This document shows, piece by piece, positions 26,224 to 34,930 of a stretch of DNA of 64,000 bases (within the stretch, counting starts at the first letter, position 1; each line of letters opens with the position of its first letter). Origin of the DNA: Arthrobacter sp. UKPF54-2 (lineage in GTDB: Bacteria; Actinomycetota; Actinomycetes; Actinomycetales; Micrococcaceae); contig NZ_CP040174.1 of assembly GCF_007858535.1 (NCBI RefSeq), positions 1,488,001-1,552,000 of the forward strand, given 5' to 3'. The translations under genes were made by a program, and so were the position numbers. The notes beneath the pieces were generated by a model that did not search any database, had not been told where the DNA came from, and worked only from the letters and a program-made list of their open reading frames with translations.

Positions 26224-27320
26224 TCATCCAATTTCGAGCGGACCAGGTTGGCCACGTAGTCGGAGGTCCGGTCGGCGGACCAGTCGGCAGGGATTCGCAG
26301 GAGCGAGCAGGGCACGTCTTCCAGTGCCCGGCGCACAACCGCGGCCTTTTGCCCGAAGTGGTCCTCGAGGGGGACCAGCCCGGTCGCGCCGAGGGCTTCG
26401 ACCAGGCGGCGGGAGACCATCGGCAGTTCGGAGTGGAAGTTGCCGATGATGCGCGAGGTCATCCACTCCCGGCTGCGGGCCTCCAGCCTTGCATCGGGGC
26501 CGTCGAACCGTTCGAGGAAGATCGCCAGCCGGGCCGGCGCGGCCGAGGAGATCCGTTCGGCCCCGAACACCTGGTCCGGATGCACCATCCGGTGCTCGGG
26601 GGACCAGCGGCGGGTGAACGCCGCCGTCTTCGGGTACCGGACGATTACCGGGTGCACGGCCGTCGCAAGGCGCGCGACGGGGTTGGTGAGCCAGCCCGGC
26701 GCGAGGGGCTTGCGGGTTCCGTGGAACAGGTCGGGGTAAATGGCGCGGTGGTGCGGTTTGATGAACATCGGCTTGGCGTAGCCCATGAGCATGCCGTCCG
26801 CGCTGGTAAAGGCCCAGTCGTCGGCCATAAAACGCACGCCCGGGGTGGCGACCAGCTTGGCGACCGTGCTGGTTTTGCCCACCCCGCCCCAGGCCGGCAG
26901 CAGGACGCCGGAACCCCGGAAGTCCACGACGGCGGCGTGGATCATCGCGGCGTCCTCGCGGACGCAGAGCCTGTCCAGCAAAGGGATGACGGCGGTCAGG
27001 AGTTCCCCTTGGCCCTGGACGCGGTAGCCGTCACGGGTTTCGATGATTTGCACGCGGTCGGCGGGCAGGTACAGCGACTCGCCGGTGAAGCGGTAGGCGT
27101 CCTCGGCGTGCGACTGGCCGGAAACCTGGGAAACGGCTCCGCTGATGTGCAGCCGCAGCGGCGCCCGGGAGCCGCGCAGGAATGGCGCGAGCATGTCGCG
27201 CAGCTGGGACTCGCCGGGTGTGCCGGGCTCGACGTCGATGCCGACCAGCCCGTGGACGTCGAAGCTCGCGCCGGCGGAGGCGCCGGCGGGGGTGAGCACG
27301 TCCCGCTCCGACTGGCTCAT
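26220..27320 (-). CDS. HprK-like P-loop kinase/ATPase in the polysaccharide operon
   Basis: This protein has about 366 residues. A P-loop LPAWGGVGKTSTVAKL lies near residue 160, preceded by IHAAVVDF, the arrangement seen in HPr kinase/phosphorylase and PEP-carboxykinase-type P-loop proteins. A following acidic motif MADDWAF would match the metal-binding Walker B region of that fold. No HTH or membrane segment is seen. It is not a classical HprK: the N-terminal 150 residues are unlike the HprK DRTGG domain. ATG 27320 has GGAGG eight bases upstream. A role in regulating or modifying the polysaccharide machinery is inference from context. Confidence 0.65.
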   Translation of the reverse strand: MSQSERDVLTPAGASAGASFDVHGLVGIDVEPGTPGESQLRDMLAPFLRGSRAPLRLHISGAVSQVSGQSHAEDAYRFTGESLYLPADRVQIIETRDGYRVQGQGELLTAVIPLLDRLCVREDAAMIHAAVVDFRGSGVLLPAWGGVGKTSTVAKLVATPGVRFMADDWAFTSADGMLMGYAKPMFIKPHHRAIYPDLFHGTRKPLAPGWLTNPVARLATAVHPVIVRYPKTAAFTRRWSPEHRMVHPDQVFGAERISSAAPARLAIFLERFDGPDARLEARSREWMTSRIIGNFHSELPMVSRRLVEALGATGLVPLEDHFGQKAAVVRRALEDVPCSLLRIPADWSADRTSDYVANLVRSKLDE

Positions 27321-27369
27321 GGTTGGAGCCTCCGGGCGAATTCGCCGGGCCCGCCTACTGAGATCGCTT

Positions 27370-28368
27370 TCACTGGACTTCCCTCCACAGATCATCGGGT
27401 GCTGGCTGGCTGGTTTCTTGCGGTGCTGGGGCTGGGGGCAGCCGGCGCCCGCGGACGTACCCCAGGGCAGTCGTGGCGAGCACAGCCATCACGGCGGCGG
27501 AGCGGCCGAGGCCGGCGAGGTCGCCACCTCGCACCGCGTCGCGGATGCCGGCGAAGACGGCGCGCGGCAGGACCTGCCGGACATAGCGCCGTTCCGGGCC
27601 GAGCGCCCGCTTGTGCCCAACGAGCCGGCTGACCCGGGCCTTGGAGATGCCCTCGGACCAGGACCGCGCCAGCATGTACTTCAGCGTGCCGCGCTCCCGG
27701 GGGACGTGGTGGTGCACCACTGCCGCAGGTTCGTAGACCACCCGCGAACCCGGCGCCCCGATGACAGCCCGGATGCACAGCTCCGTTTCTTCGCAGCCGA
27801 GGGGCTGCGCGTCCTGCCGGCCGAGTTCGGGGTTGAAGCCCCCGACGCGCTTCAGCACGTCGGCCCGGAAGGACATGTTCGCGCCGATCACGTTGCGCAC
27901 TTCGGCGGCGACTTTGGGCAGGCCGTGGTAGGTGCAGCCGACGATCCAGTCGAGTTCCTCGGCGAAATAGCGCGGCCGGCCGGCGTCCCAGGCCGGCTGG
28001 ACGCTGCCGCCGACTGCCAGCACGTCGTCGTCGTCGTACATGGCGGCGAGCCGCTCGAGCCAGTCCGGGTCCGCCTCGGCGTCGTCGTCCAGGAAGGCGA
28101 CGATCTCGGCATTGGCGACGCCGGCGCCGGTGTTCCTGGCACCGGAGAGGCCCTTGGGCCCAGTGTTCTCCACGATCACGACGTCGGGAACGCTGAAGAT
28201 GAGCCGCTTGTACAGGTCCACGTTGTAGTCCACGACGACGATTGTCTGCTGCGGTCTGTGCGTCTGGGGCCGTAATGAATCGATGGCGCCGATGAGCAGG
28301 TCCCAGCGCTCTTCCGCGTAGGAGCAAATGACGACGGACACACTGGGCAATCCCGGGATCTGGGACAT
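27370..28368 (-). CDS. family 2 glycosyltransferase
   Basis: This 332-residue GT-A enzyme begins with VSVVICSYAEERWDLL and has the motifs GLSGARNTGAGVANAEIV and the metal-binding AFLDDDAEAD. A conserved acidic acceptor motif lies at LGCEETELCIR. A hydrophobic segment near residue 310 could anchor it to the membrane. It begins one base after the stop of the DPM1-like gene. It likely transfers one sugar of the polymer repeat unit. Confidence 0.88.
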   Translation of the reverse strand: MSQIPGLPSVSVVICSYAEERWDLLIGAIDSLRPQTHRPQQTIVVVDYNVDLYKRLIFSVPDVVIVENTGPKGLSGARNTGAGVANAEIVAFLDDDAEADPDWLERLAAMYDDDDVLAVGGSVQPAWDAGRPRYFAEELDWIVGCTYHGLPKVAAEVRNVIGANMSFRADVLKRVGGFNPELGRQDAQPLGCEETELCIRAVIGAPGSRVVYEPAAVVHHHVPRERGTLKYMLARSWSEGISKARVSRLVGHKRALGPERRYVRQVLPRAVFAGIRDAVRGGDLAGLGRSAAVMAVLATTALGYVRGRRLPPAPAPQETSQPAPDDLWREVQ

Positions 28369-28369
28369 C

Positions 28370-29221
28370 CTATTCCCCTACCGCTACGCCGAGCACGCTC
28401 CGCGGATCTGTGGGAATGTGCGGGAACGCCTTATTCGGATACTTGTATTTGACCCGGCGCAGGGCCTCGGGCCGGGCGCCGGCGGTCGGTGCCTCCCAGC
28501 TGAGGCGTTCCCGGGCCAGGGTGCGCAGCACGCGCCACCCGTCCCGGAAGGTGTGGAGGTTTGAGTTCCCGGAGATCCGGGCCAGTTCTCGGCTGGGCAC
28601 CTCGGCGATCCTTAGCCCGGCCCTGGAGGCGCGCACGATCAGCTCAGTTTCGATTTCGAATCCGTCCGATTGGAGTTCCAGCACTTCGACGCATTCCCGG
28701 CGCAGGGCGATATAGCCGTAGCAGAGGTCGGAGAAGTCACTGCCCAGGACGAGATTGGCCAGCGCGGTGAGAAGCCGGTTGCCGGTGGTCCGCACCAGGG
28801 TGATGTCATCGGAGCCGCCGCCGGTCACATAGCGGGATCCTTTGACGAAGTCGTATTCGTGCTGGAGCGGGGCGACCAACCAGCCGATTTCCTGGGGGTC
28901 CATACTGCCGTCCCCGTCCAGCATGACGATGATGTCGCCCGAGGCGGCGGCGAAACCTGCGCGGACCGCGGCGCCCTTGCCTGCCCGGTGCTCGTCCACC
29001 ACCACGATGTCCAGACGCAGTGCCTTGGCCACCTCCACCGTGCTGTCGAGCGAGCGCCCGTCAACGATCACAACCTCATCCACGTAGGAGGGCATGCGGC
29101 GAAGGACCCAGGGCAGGTTCATGGCCTCGTTCAAGGTGGGGATAACCACGCTGACGGAAGCTGGAATCATAGGCGGCGTCGTCTGAGGGCGCGATTTTGA
29201 AGCGAGATTTGGGATGGACAT
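28370..29221 (-). CDS. family 2 glycosyltransferase, DPM1/GtrB-like
   Basis: This protein has about 283 residues. The GT-A core reads VSVVIPTLNEAMNLPWVL, then VVIVDGRSLDSTVEVA and the metal motif VMLDGDGSMDPQEI. GYIALRRECVEVLEL is typical of polyprenyl-phosphate sugar synthases. No large C-terminal membrane domain is present. It is the promoter-proximal gene of the polysaccharide operon and probably makes a lipid-linked sugar donor or starts the chain. ATG 29221 is chosen over GTG 29233 for its purine-rich upstream region; an ATG at 29170 is also possible. Confidence 0.85.
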   Translation of the reverse strand: MSIPNLASKSRPQTTPPMIPASVSVVIPTLNEAMNLPWVLRRMPSYVDEVVIVDGRSLDSTVEVAKALRLDIVVVDEHRAGKGAAVRAGFAAASGDIIVMLDGDGSMDPQEIGWLVAPLQHEYDFVKGSRYVTGGGSDDITLVRTTGNRLLTALANLVLGSDFSDLCYGYIALRRECVEVLELQSDGFEIETELIVRASRAGLRIAEVPSRELARISGNSNLHTFRDGWRVLRTLARERLSWEAPTAGARPEALRRVKYKYPNKAFPHIPTDPRSVLGVAVGE

Positions 29222-29461
29222 TAGCCTCACCACTCAATGACGTTGTTAGCTTTCGCCCCAACTGCAGTCATTTCCCGGTCTTAGGAACCAGGATGTAGAC
29301 CTACGTGCGTACTGCCCGCTGCGGCAACTTCCATGAATTCCCCCTTTCCATAGTCGACTCAGGAGCTTGTAAAAACCTTGGGTTAACTTGAACATTCAAG
29401 CTATTTCCGCGGGGCCGGCAAAACCGTTGATCGGCGCCGCCGTCGGTGTCAGACTGGCGCC

Positions 29462-30499
29462 ATGCGGATACCCGGTGAAGGCGGAGCTACCCGGCGGCCC
29501 AGGGGCCGGAGGCCCCGTTTCAGACGCCTGCTCGTGCCCGCCGTCGTCTTGCTGGTCACCGGCTGCTCTGGCGGGGGCGCGCCGAATCCGCCGGGTGCCC
29601 AGTCGCCGCCGCCCGCATCGAGTGCCCAGTCCACGGCGGCCCCGCCTGCCTCCCAGGCGGCGCCGCCGGAAACATCCGCCGGACCGACGCCGCCGCCCGC
29701 ACCCGCGGCCGAGCCGGCACCCCCGCCCGCCGCACTGTCGGACCTAGAACTGGCGGGGCTGCAAAGCCTGCCGGTGGGGGATCTGCCAGGCTGGAAGCAG
29801 GTCTTCACCGAGGACTTCACCCTGAGTGATGTCCCGATCGGCGCCTTCCCTGGGCCCGCCTACCAGGCGCGCTGGAGCGCCGGCTACAAGGACGGGACCC
29901 CGGACACCGCGGGCCAGGCGAGCGGAGGTCAATCCGGCTACTATCCCAGCAAGGTGCTGAGCGTAAGCAACGGCACCCTCGACTGGTTCATGCACTCGGA
30001 AAACGGGGTGTTCATGGGGGCAGCCCCGACGCCCCGGATACCCAACGCCAGTACCGCGCCGCCGCGGGCCAACAGCCTGCTTTACGGGCGGGTTTCGGTT
30101 CGGTTCAGGGCCGATTCGCTGGCCGGCTATAAGACGGCATGGCTCTTCTGGCCCGACAGCGGGGTCTGGCCGCGGGACGGGGAGATCGACTTTCCGGAGG
30201 GGGACCTCGCCGACTATATTTATGGCGCTTCACATTGGGCCGACCCGGACCCAGCGGCTGCTGACGTCTTTTTTTCGAAATCGCGGTTCCCTTCGTGGCA
30301 CATCGCCACCACTGAGTGGACCGAGGGGCGCGTCGCTTTCTTCCTCGATGGGCAACTGTTGGGCGCGGGTATTACGCGAACGCCGAACACACCCATGCAC
30401 TACATCCTGCAGACTGAGGCGTGCCTGCCGGCGTGCCCGGCGCCGCAGACCCAGGGACATGTCCAGCTTGACTGGATCGCCCTCTGGTCACGCGTTTAG
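29462..30499 (+). CDS. GH16-type glycoside hydrolase lipoprotein
   Basis: This 345-residue lipoprotein has an Arg-rich n-region and a lipobox ending LLVTGCSGG. A Pro/Ala/Ser-rich linker of about 70 residues follows. The C-terminal domain carries the GH16 catalytic motif GEIDFPEGD, with the EIDxxE pattern of beta-glucanases, plus WLFWPDSGVWPRD before it and HIATTEWTEG after it. It is divergent from the polysaccharide operon with 240 bases between starts. Trimming or remodelling the exported polymer is a likely role, inferred from the location. The start ATG 29462 lacks a strong ribosome site. Confidence 0.82.
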   Translation: MRIPGEGGATRRPRGRRPRFRRLLVPAVVLLVTGCSGGGAPNPPGAQSPPPASSAQSTAAPPASQAAPPETSAGPTPPPAPAAEPAPPPAALSDLELAGLQSLPVGDLPGWKQVFTEDFTLSDVPIGAFPGPAYQARWSAGYKDGTPDTAGQASGGQSGYYPSKVLSVSNGTLDWFMHSENGVFMGAAPTPRIPNASTAPPRANSLLYGRVSVRFRADSLAGYKTAWLFWPDSGVWPRDGEIDFPEGDLADYIYGASHWADPDPAAADVFFSKSRFPSWHIATTEWTEGRVAFFLDGQLLGAGITRTPNTPMHYILQTEACLPACPAPQTQGHVQLDWIALWSRV

Positions 30500-30503
30500 C
30501 GGG

Positions 30504-31595
30504 CTATTTCCGGCGGATCTCAAAGGCATCGGTGTGGCTGTAGCCTTCGGCCGGCACCAGCCTCGCGGTGAGCGAATCCCGCCCCGCCCGTACATCCAGG
30601 GTGCCCAGGGTGGCGTTACGGTTCTTGCCTGACCAGCTGGCGAAATAGCCAACTTCCGGATCGTCGTCGTGGACGTTGTAGTGTCCGACGCCGCCAATGC
30701 CGACGCCCACAAAAACTGTCCCGGCACCCTGGACCATCGTGTCGTCGGTGTCGGCCAGGCACTGGGTCGAGAACGACGCCGGGACCAGGGCCGGGCAGTC
30801 GCCGGAGAGGCCCAGCTGGTGCGTTCGCTGGTAGACGTGGTCGTGGCCGGTGAGGACCAGGTCCACCTTCTTCTCGATCAGCATGTTGGTGAATTCCTCG
30901 CCGGGCTGGCAACCATAGTTGCCCAGGCTAAAGCACGGGGCGTGCATGCCCACCACGGTCCACGGGATATTGCGGGACTTGGCCCCGTCCAGCGCCTCGG
31001 CGGTCCAGCGCCAGCGCTCACTGCCCCTGGAGTAGTCCAGCGGGTTCCCGCCCCGGAAGTCTATGCCGGGCGAGACCATCACGATCCGCACCACAGGGTC
31101 CTGTTCCGGGACGTCCACGTACCACTGGGTCCCGTACTCGCCCTGAAGCCCGGGCAGCCGGTTGGGCAGGCACTTGACGATATTGGCGATGTCCCCCTCG
31201 TGGCCGTCACTTTCGTGGTTGCCCGTGACGACCTCGTACGGGAAGCCGGCGCCAAGCTTGTCGGCCACCAGGTCGCAGAACTGCTGCTCGATCCCCGCCT
31301 TGTACGTGTAATCGCCGAGCCCCAGGTTCAGTTGGGGTTTGATCTGCGCAATCACATCCAGCACCTTCCGCGCGCCGGAGCCGACGCCGGTGTCCCCCTG
31401 GGCAGTGAAGTGCACGGTGGAGCCCTCGATGGGCGGGAGCGGGGGCTCCGGCGGGGTCCGCGACGTCGGCTGCCCCGCGGAGCTGGAGGGTGGAGGCTGC
31501 GGGGTCTCCGGGGTGCAAGCGGGCAACAGCAGGGCCGCCGTCAGCAGAGCCGCTGCTAGGCCGAACCTGTTCGATGCGCGCGATGATCGGGCCAC
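30504..31595 (-). CDS. calcineurin-like metallophosphatase lipoprotein
   Basis: This 363-residue protein has a signal peptide with lipobox LLLPACTPE and a Pro/Ser-rich linker. The metallophosphoesterase motifs appear in order: QGDTG, LGLGDYTYKAG, VTGNHESDGHEG, a mid histidine GMHAPC and GHDHVYQR. The set is typical of purple-acid-phosphatase-like enzymes, acting outside the membrane on phosphate esters. It converges with the GH16 gene with only four bases between stop codons. Confidence 0.88.
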   Translation of the reverse strand: MARSSRASNRFGLAAALLTAALLLPACTPETPQPPPSSSAGQPTSRTPPEPPLPPIEGSTVHFTAQGDTGVGSGARKVLDVIAQIKPQLNLGLGDYTYKAGIEQQFCDLVADKLGAGFPYEVVTGNHESDGHEGDIANIVKCLPNRLPGLQGEYGTQWYVDVPEQDPVVRIVMVSPGIDFRGGNPLDYSRGSERWRWTAEALDGAKSRNIPWTVVGMHAPCFSLGNYGCQPGEEFTNMLIEKKVDLVLTGHDHVYQRTHQLGLSGDCPALVPASFSTQCLADTDDTMVQGAGTVFVGVGIGGVGHYNVHDDDPEVGYFASWSGKNRNATLGTLDVRAGRDSLTARLVPAEGYSHTDAFEIRRK

Positions 31596-31859
31596 GGTTC
31601 CTCACATCAAGAGTCTGAGTCCGGCCGGCGCGGCCGGGCAGTGCCGGACGGTTTGGCGGCGGACAATTCGACGGCTGCTAGGCCTAGGGTAAGCCCGGCT
31701 GCTTGGCCAAGGCCAGAGGACTCTGGCTGGTTGGCCGCGGGGCCCCGGGGCAGGCGGCCGCGGCACCTATCGCCGCCCGGGCTTCCTCGTTAGCATGCTT
31801 CTTGGGGACTTCCGGTTCCCGGCGGGCACGCCCGCCGCCGATGCGAAGGAGAAATGGCG

Positions 31860-32411
31860 ATGACCCTGCCCGAAGGATTGACCCCCGGCGTCTGGACCTT
31901 GGACATGTCCCACAGCGAAATCGGATTTAGCGTCCGCCATGCCGGAATCAGCAAGGTCCGGGGCCGCTTCAACGAAGCCTCGGCCGAGGCGCGGGTGCGG
32001 GATTCCCTCGCCGACGCCAGCCTGCACGCCACGATCAAGACGGCCAGCTTCGACTCCGGCGACGCCAACCGTGACGGCCATGTGCGCGGACCCGACTTCT
32101 TCGACGTCGAGAACTTCCCCGAGATGACGTTCCGCGCCACGTCCATCAGGGGCGACGGCGAGGACTACGTGCTCACCGGCGACCTCACCATCCGCGGCGT
32201 CACCAAGCCTGTGGACCTGGAAGTCGAGTTCACCGGCATCGCTGTGGATCCGTTCGGCGCCACCCGGGCCGGCTTCAGCGCGGAGACGGACATCAGCCGC
32301 AAGGAATTCGGCCTGACCTGGAACGCCGCCCTCGAGGCCGGCGGCCTGCTGGTCAGCGACAAGGTGAAGATCAACGTCGAAGCGGCCATGGTCAAGCAGG
32401 CCGACGCCTAG
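31860..32411 (+). CDS. YceI family protein
   Basis: This protein has about 183 residues and the YceI lipocalin-like fold, which binds polyisoprenoid or amphiphilic ligands. Typical segments are WTLDMSHSEIGFSVRHAGIS, GHVRGPDFFDVENFPEMTF and DLTIRGVTKPVDLEV. No signal peptide is present, so this copy is cytosolic. AAGGAG lies eight bases before ATG 31860, which is preferred to the ATG six bases upstream. It stands alone. Confidence 0.9.
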   Translation: MTLPEGLTPGVWTLDMSHSEIGFSVRHAGISKVRGRFNEASAEARVRDSLADASLHATIKTASFDSGDANRDGHVRGPDFFDVENFPEMTFRATSIRGDGEDYVLTGDLTIRGVTKPVDLEVEFTGIAVDPFGATRAGFSAETDISRKEFGLTWNAALEAGGLLVSDKVKINVEAAMVKQADA

Positions 32412-32504
32412 CAGCGGCGTGGAATCAGGGGCTGACCCCAAATCAGGGGCCGCTCAGGGCAAACCCTTGATCCGGATCCGCGGCCGGCGGGAGACAATGG
32501 TGCC

Positions 32505-32906
32505 ATGAAGACACTGCTCAATATCATCTGGCTGGTTTTCGGCGGCCTCTGGCTGGCGCTGGGATACTTCCTGGCCGGCGTCATCTGCTGCCTGCTGATC
32601 ATCACCATCCCGTGGGGCCTGGCCTCGTTCCGGATCGCGTCCTACACCCTGTGGCCGTTCGGCCGCATGGTGGTGGACAGGCCCGGCGGGAACGGCGTCT
32701 TTACCCTGCTTGGAAATGTCATCTGGCTGCTGGTGGCCGGCATCTGGATCGCGATCGGGCATGTGGTCACGGCCTTTGCCATGGCGGTCACCATCATCGG
32801 CATCCCGCTGGCCATCGCGAACCTCAAGCTCATCCCGGTGTCCCTGATGCCGCTGGGCAAACAGATCGTTCCCACCGATCGGCCCTTTGTGACCGGCTAC
32901 CGCTAG
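32505..32906 (+). CDS. YccF domain membrane protein
   Basis: This 133-residue inner-membrane protein has two copies of the YccF unit, each opening with IWLV or IWLL and a glycine (NIIWLVFGGLWLALGY, NVIWLLVAGIWIAIGH). About four helices are expected. Function is unknown. A GACAAT hexamer lies six bases before the ATG, so the message may be leaderless. Confidence 0.88.
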   Translation: MKTLLNIIWLVFGGLWLALGYFLAGVICCLLIITIPWGLASFRIASYTLWPFGRMVVDRPGGNGVFTLLGNVIWLLVAGIWIAIGHVVTAFAMAVTIIGIPLAIANLKLIPVSLMPLGKQIVPTDRPFVTGYR

Positions 32907-32947
32907 GCCGGCCCGGGCGGACCGCCCGGCAGCCGAGGGAGAGTGCA

Positions 32948-33439
32948 ATGCCAGAGTCAACATTTCCGGACGCAGTGCCCAGCGACGATGAGCTGATGCT
33001 GGTCATCACCCGCGAATTCCAGGTCCCCATCAGCGCGGTCTGGTCCGCCCTGACCGATCCGGACCAGGCGCCGGCCTGGTGGGGACCGCGGGGGTTCCAC
33101 GCCCCGCGGGAGAGCATTGACGCCGACCTGGAGGTCGGCGGCCTGTACCGGGCCTGCATGGTCCAGGACGCCACCGGGCAGGAGTACTGGTGGAGCGGGG
33201 TCCACACGGACATCGAGCCGCCGAACCTGTTTGTGTTCACCCATGCCTGGGACAAGCCGGACGGGACCAGGGGCTTCGAGACCGAGGTGACGTTCCGGCT
33301 GGAGGAGATCGACGGCGGCACCCGGATGACCTTCACCCAGGGCCCCTTTGATACGGCGGAGAACCGCGATAGCAACGGTGCCGGCTGGAGGGAGTCGTTC
33401 GAGCGCCTGGCTGAACACCTCCGCCGCGGCGCCCCCTGA
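32948..33439 (+). CDS. SRPBCC (AHSA1-like) domain protein
   Basis: This 163-residue protein has the AHSA1 fold signature: ITREFQVPISAVWSALTDPD, PAWWGPRGF, ETEVTFRLEEIDGGTRMTFT and a C-terminal helix GWRESFERLAEHL. Members bind hydrophobic ligands or act in stress responses; the ligand is unknown. GGGAGAG lies four bases before ATG 32948. It is 42 bases from the YccF gene in the same direction. Confidence 0.88.
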   Translation: MPESTFPDAVPSDDELMLVITREFQVPISAVWSALTDPDQAPAWWGPRGFHAPRESIDADLEVGGLYRACMVQDATGQEYWWSGVHTDIEPPNLFVFTHAWDKPDGTRGFETEVTFRLEEIDGGTRMTFTQGPFDTAENRDSNGAGWRESFERLAEHLRRGAP

Positions 33440-33452
33440 CTCCGCGTTGCGG

Positions 33453-33857
33453 TTAGGGCTGCTGTTTCAGGGCTGCAGACTCACGGATTTCGTAACTGAG
33501 GTTCTGCAGGTCCTCGTCGGCCTCGTTGACCTGGATGCGGTAGCCGTCCGGATCCAGGACGGTGAGGAATCGTCCGAAGGTTTCATCCATGACGGGCGAG
33601 GTCTCGAAGCCGGCCGCGGCCAGCCGCTCCGCCAGAGGCTCGAGCTTCTCATCGCTGGTGAACTGCAGGGCCACCGCGCCGGCGTCGTCGTGTGTGCCGG
33701 GGTGCCGCGCGATGTGCAGCCCCAGCGAGCCGCCGCCCGCGTTGAGGTCCGCCCAGGTGCCGCTGGTCGCCTCGGTCTGTTCTGCCAGGCCCAGCAGCGC
33801 ATAGAAGGCGCGGGAGGCCTCGACGTCACGGACGAAGCGGATCGGGGTGAGTCTCAT
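33453..33857 (-). CDS. VOC family (glyoxalase/bleomycin-resistance fold) protein
   Basis: This 134-residue single VOC domain opens with [18 protein letters not shown] and ends with [16 protein letters not shown], matching metal-centre strands of the fold. The substrate is unknown. Its ATG overlaps the stop of the ribbon-helix-helix gene by four bases, so it is the second gene of a two-gene operon under the triple-CTAG site. Confidence 0.86.
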   Translation of the reverse strand: MRLTPIRFVRDVEASRAFYALLGLAEQTEATSGTWADLNAGGGSLGLHIARHPGTHDDAGAVALQFTSDEKLEPLAERLAAAGFETSPVMDETFGRFLTVLDPDGYRIQVNEADEDLQNLSYEIRESAALKQQP

Positions 33858-34006
33858 TCGCTGTGGCCTTTCGTTGTGTCCAGGGTCCGGGTCAGGGCCT
33901 CCTCCACGAAGGCGGACAATGAGAGCCCCTCCTCGATGGCGGCGTGTTTGACCCGCTTCACCAGCGGTGTCGGCAGATAGACGTTGAACTGCACTTTCTC
34001 TGTCAT
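33854..34006 (-). CDS. ribbon-helix-helix (CopG/Arc-like) protein
   Basis: This gene encodes 50 residues. It opens with a short strand segment [12 protein letters not shown], followed by [15 protein letters not shown] and [15 protein letters not shown], the strand-helix-helix layout of the ribbon-helix-helix DNA-binding fold. Such proteins are dimeric repressors or antitoxins. The upstream region carries three CTAG cores spaced by one per eight bases. The stop overlaps the VOC start, so it probably controls its own operon. No toxin-like partner is visible. Confidence 0.72.
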   Translation of the reverse strand: MTEKVQFNVYLPTPLVKRVKHAAIEEGLSLSAFVEEALTRTLDTTKGHSE

Positions 34007-34030
34007 GGCTAGAATGCTAGCAACCTAGCC
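34007..34030. promoter_or_regulatory. triple CTAG operator of the RHH-VOC operon
   Basis: CTAG occurs at 34009, 34017 and 34025, exactly eight bases apart. The arms GGCTAG (34007-34012) and CTAGCC (34025-34030) are inverted repeats around a central palindrome GCTAGC. The block touches the start codon of the RHH gene. Closely spaced palindromic or direct repeats of this kind are typical RHH operators. The CTAG tetranucleotide is rare in most high-GC genomes, which adds weight. Confidence 0.65.
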
Positions 34031-34051
34031 AGTCGGCCACAAGGGGTTTCC

Positions 34052-34921
34052 TCAGCCGAGTTCTCCCTGCAGGTTCCGCCGCGCCCCGTCCTGCCACAGC
34101 TCGCGGCCACGCGCCGTGTGGAAGAGCGGATCCAGTTCCAGCAGCCGGCGGACGACGGCGGCGCGTCCGGCAGCGAAATCGGCGTCGCCGATGTGCGCGA
34201 AGTCTTCGCGGACGGCGGCGAGGTAGCGGGCGTAGGCCGCCGGCTCGCAGGCCAGGACGGAGAGATCGGCGTCGCTGAGCAATGCGGCGGCACCGTCGTC
34301 GGGATCCGGCCGGTGGTCCGCCGTCATCCTGACCAGACGCGCGACCTCATCCACCTCGTCCGCCGGCAGCCCGGCGTGCGCCAGCCGCTCCTCGGCGAGC
34401 CGGGCCGACTCCTCCTCGTCCTCGCCGGCGATGCCGCGGTACACCGCGTCGTGGAACCAGGCGGCGAGCAGCACCGTATGAGGCGGCCGCGCCGGCGCGG
34501 TCAGAAGGTCAAGGGCCTCCAGCACGGCGAGCAGGTGGGTGCGGCCGTGGTACTTCCGGTGCTCCTCGCCCCAGCGGTCCAGCAGGTCCAGAAAGAGCGC
34601 GTCGTGGCCCGGGAGGACCTCGTTCCAGCGGGTCAGCAGCGGCAGTTTCAGGGACCCGTTGCGCCGCCGGGCCGGAATCCGCAGGCCGCTCGCGATCAGC
34701 TTGCGGACCAGGACCCTGCCCTCCACCGGGATGGCCCCGGCGGCCACGAGAGCGGCGTAGCGGGCTTCGGCGACGTCGTAATGGTCGCCGTCGAACGCCC
34801 GCTCCGGGATGCCGGCGGCCCGGGCGAAGGCATGCAGTTCCTCGAGCGAGCTGTCCGAGATGAGGTGCGAAAAGCGGGTTCCGTGGGCGGGCCACAGCGG
34901 TGGATCAAGGTAGACGGCCAT
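34052..34921 (-). CDS. DUF4031 domain fused to an HD-like domain
   Basis: This 289-residue protein starts with a DUF4031-like domain (residues 1-90, VYLDPPLWPAHGTRFSHLIS, then FDGDHYDVAEARYA). After a linker comes an HD-like helical region: HGRTHLLAVLEALDLL, a metal-type HD in AAWFHDAVYRG, then MTADHRPDPDDGAA and LSDADLSVL. HD proteins of this set resemble predicted metal-dependent hydrolases. The function of the fusion is unknown. It neighbours an oxidase remnant and the RHH operon without obvious coupling. Confidence 0.75.
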   Translation of the reverse strand: MAVYLDPPLWPAHGTRFSHLISDSSLEELHAFARAAGIPERAFDGDHYDVAEARYAALVAAGAIPVEGRVLVRKLIASGLRIPARRRNGSLKLPLLTRWNEVLPGHDALFLDLLDRWGEEHRKYHGRTHLLAVLEALDLLTAPARPPHTVLLAAWFHDAVYRGIAGEDEEESARLAEERLAHAGLPADEVDEVARLVRMTADHRPDPDDGAAALLSDADLSVLACEPAAYARYLAAVREDFAHIGDADFAAGRAAVVRRLLELDPLFHTARGRELWQDGARRNLQGELG

Positions 34922-34930
34922 GCAGGCAGT

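Noticed and set aside
30504..31595. Alkaline phosphatase PhoA/PhoD assignment
   Set aside because: The motif order is that of calcineurin-like metallophosphatases (GDTG, GLGDYTY, GNHES, GHDH), so a specific alkaline phosphatase name is not justified.
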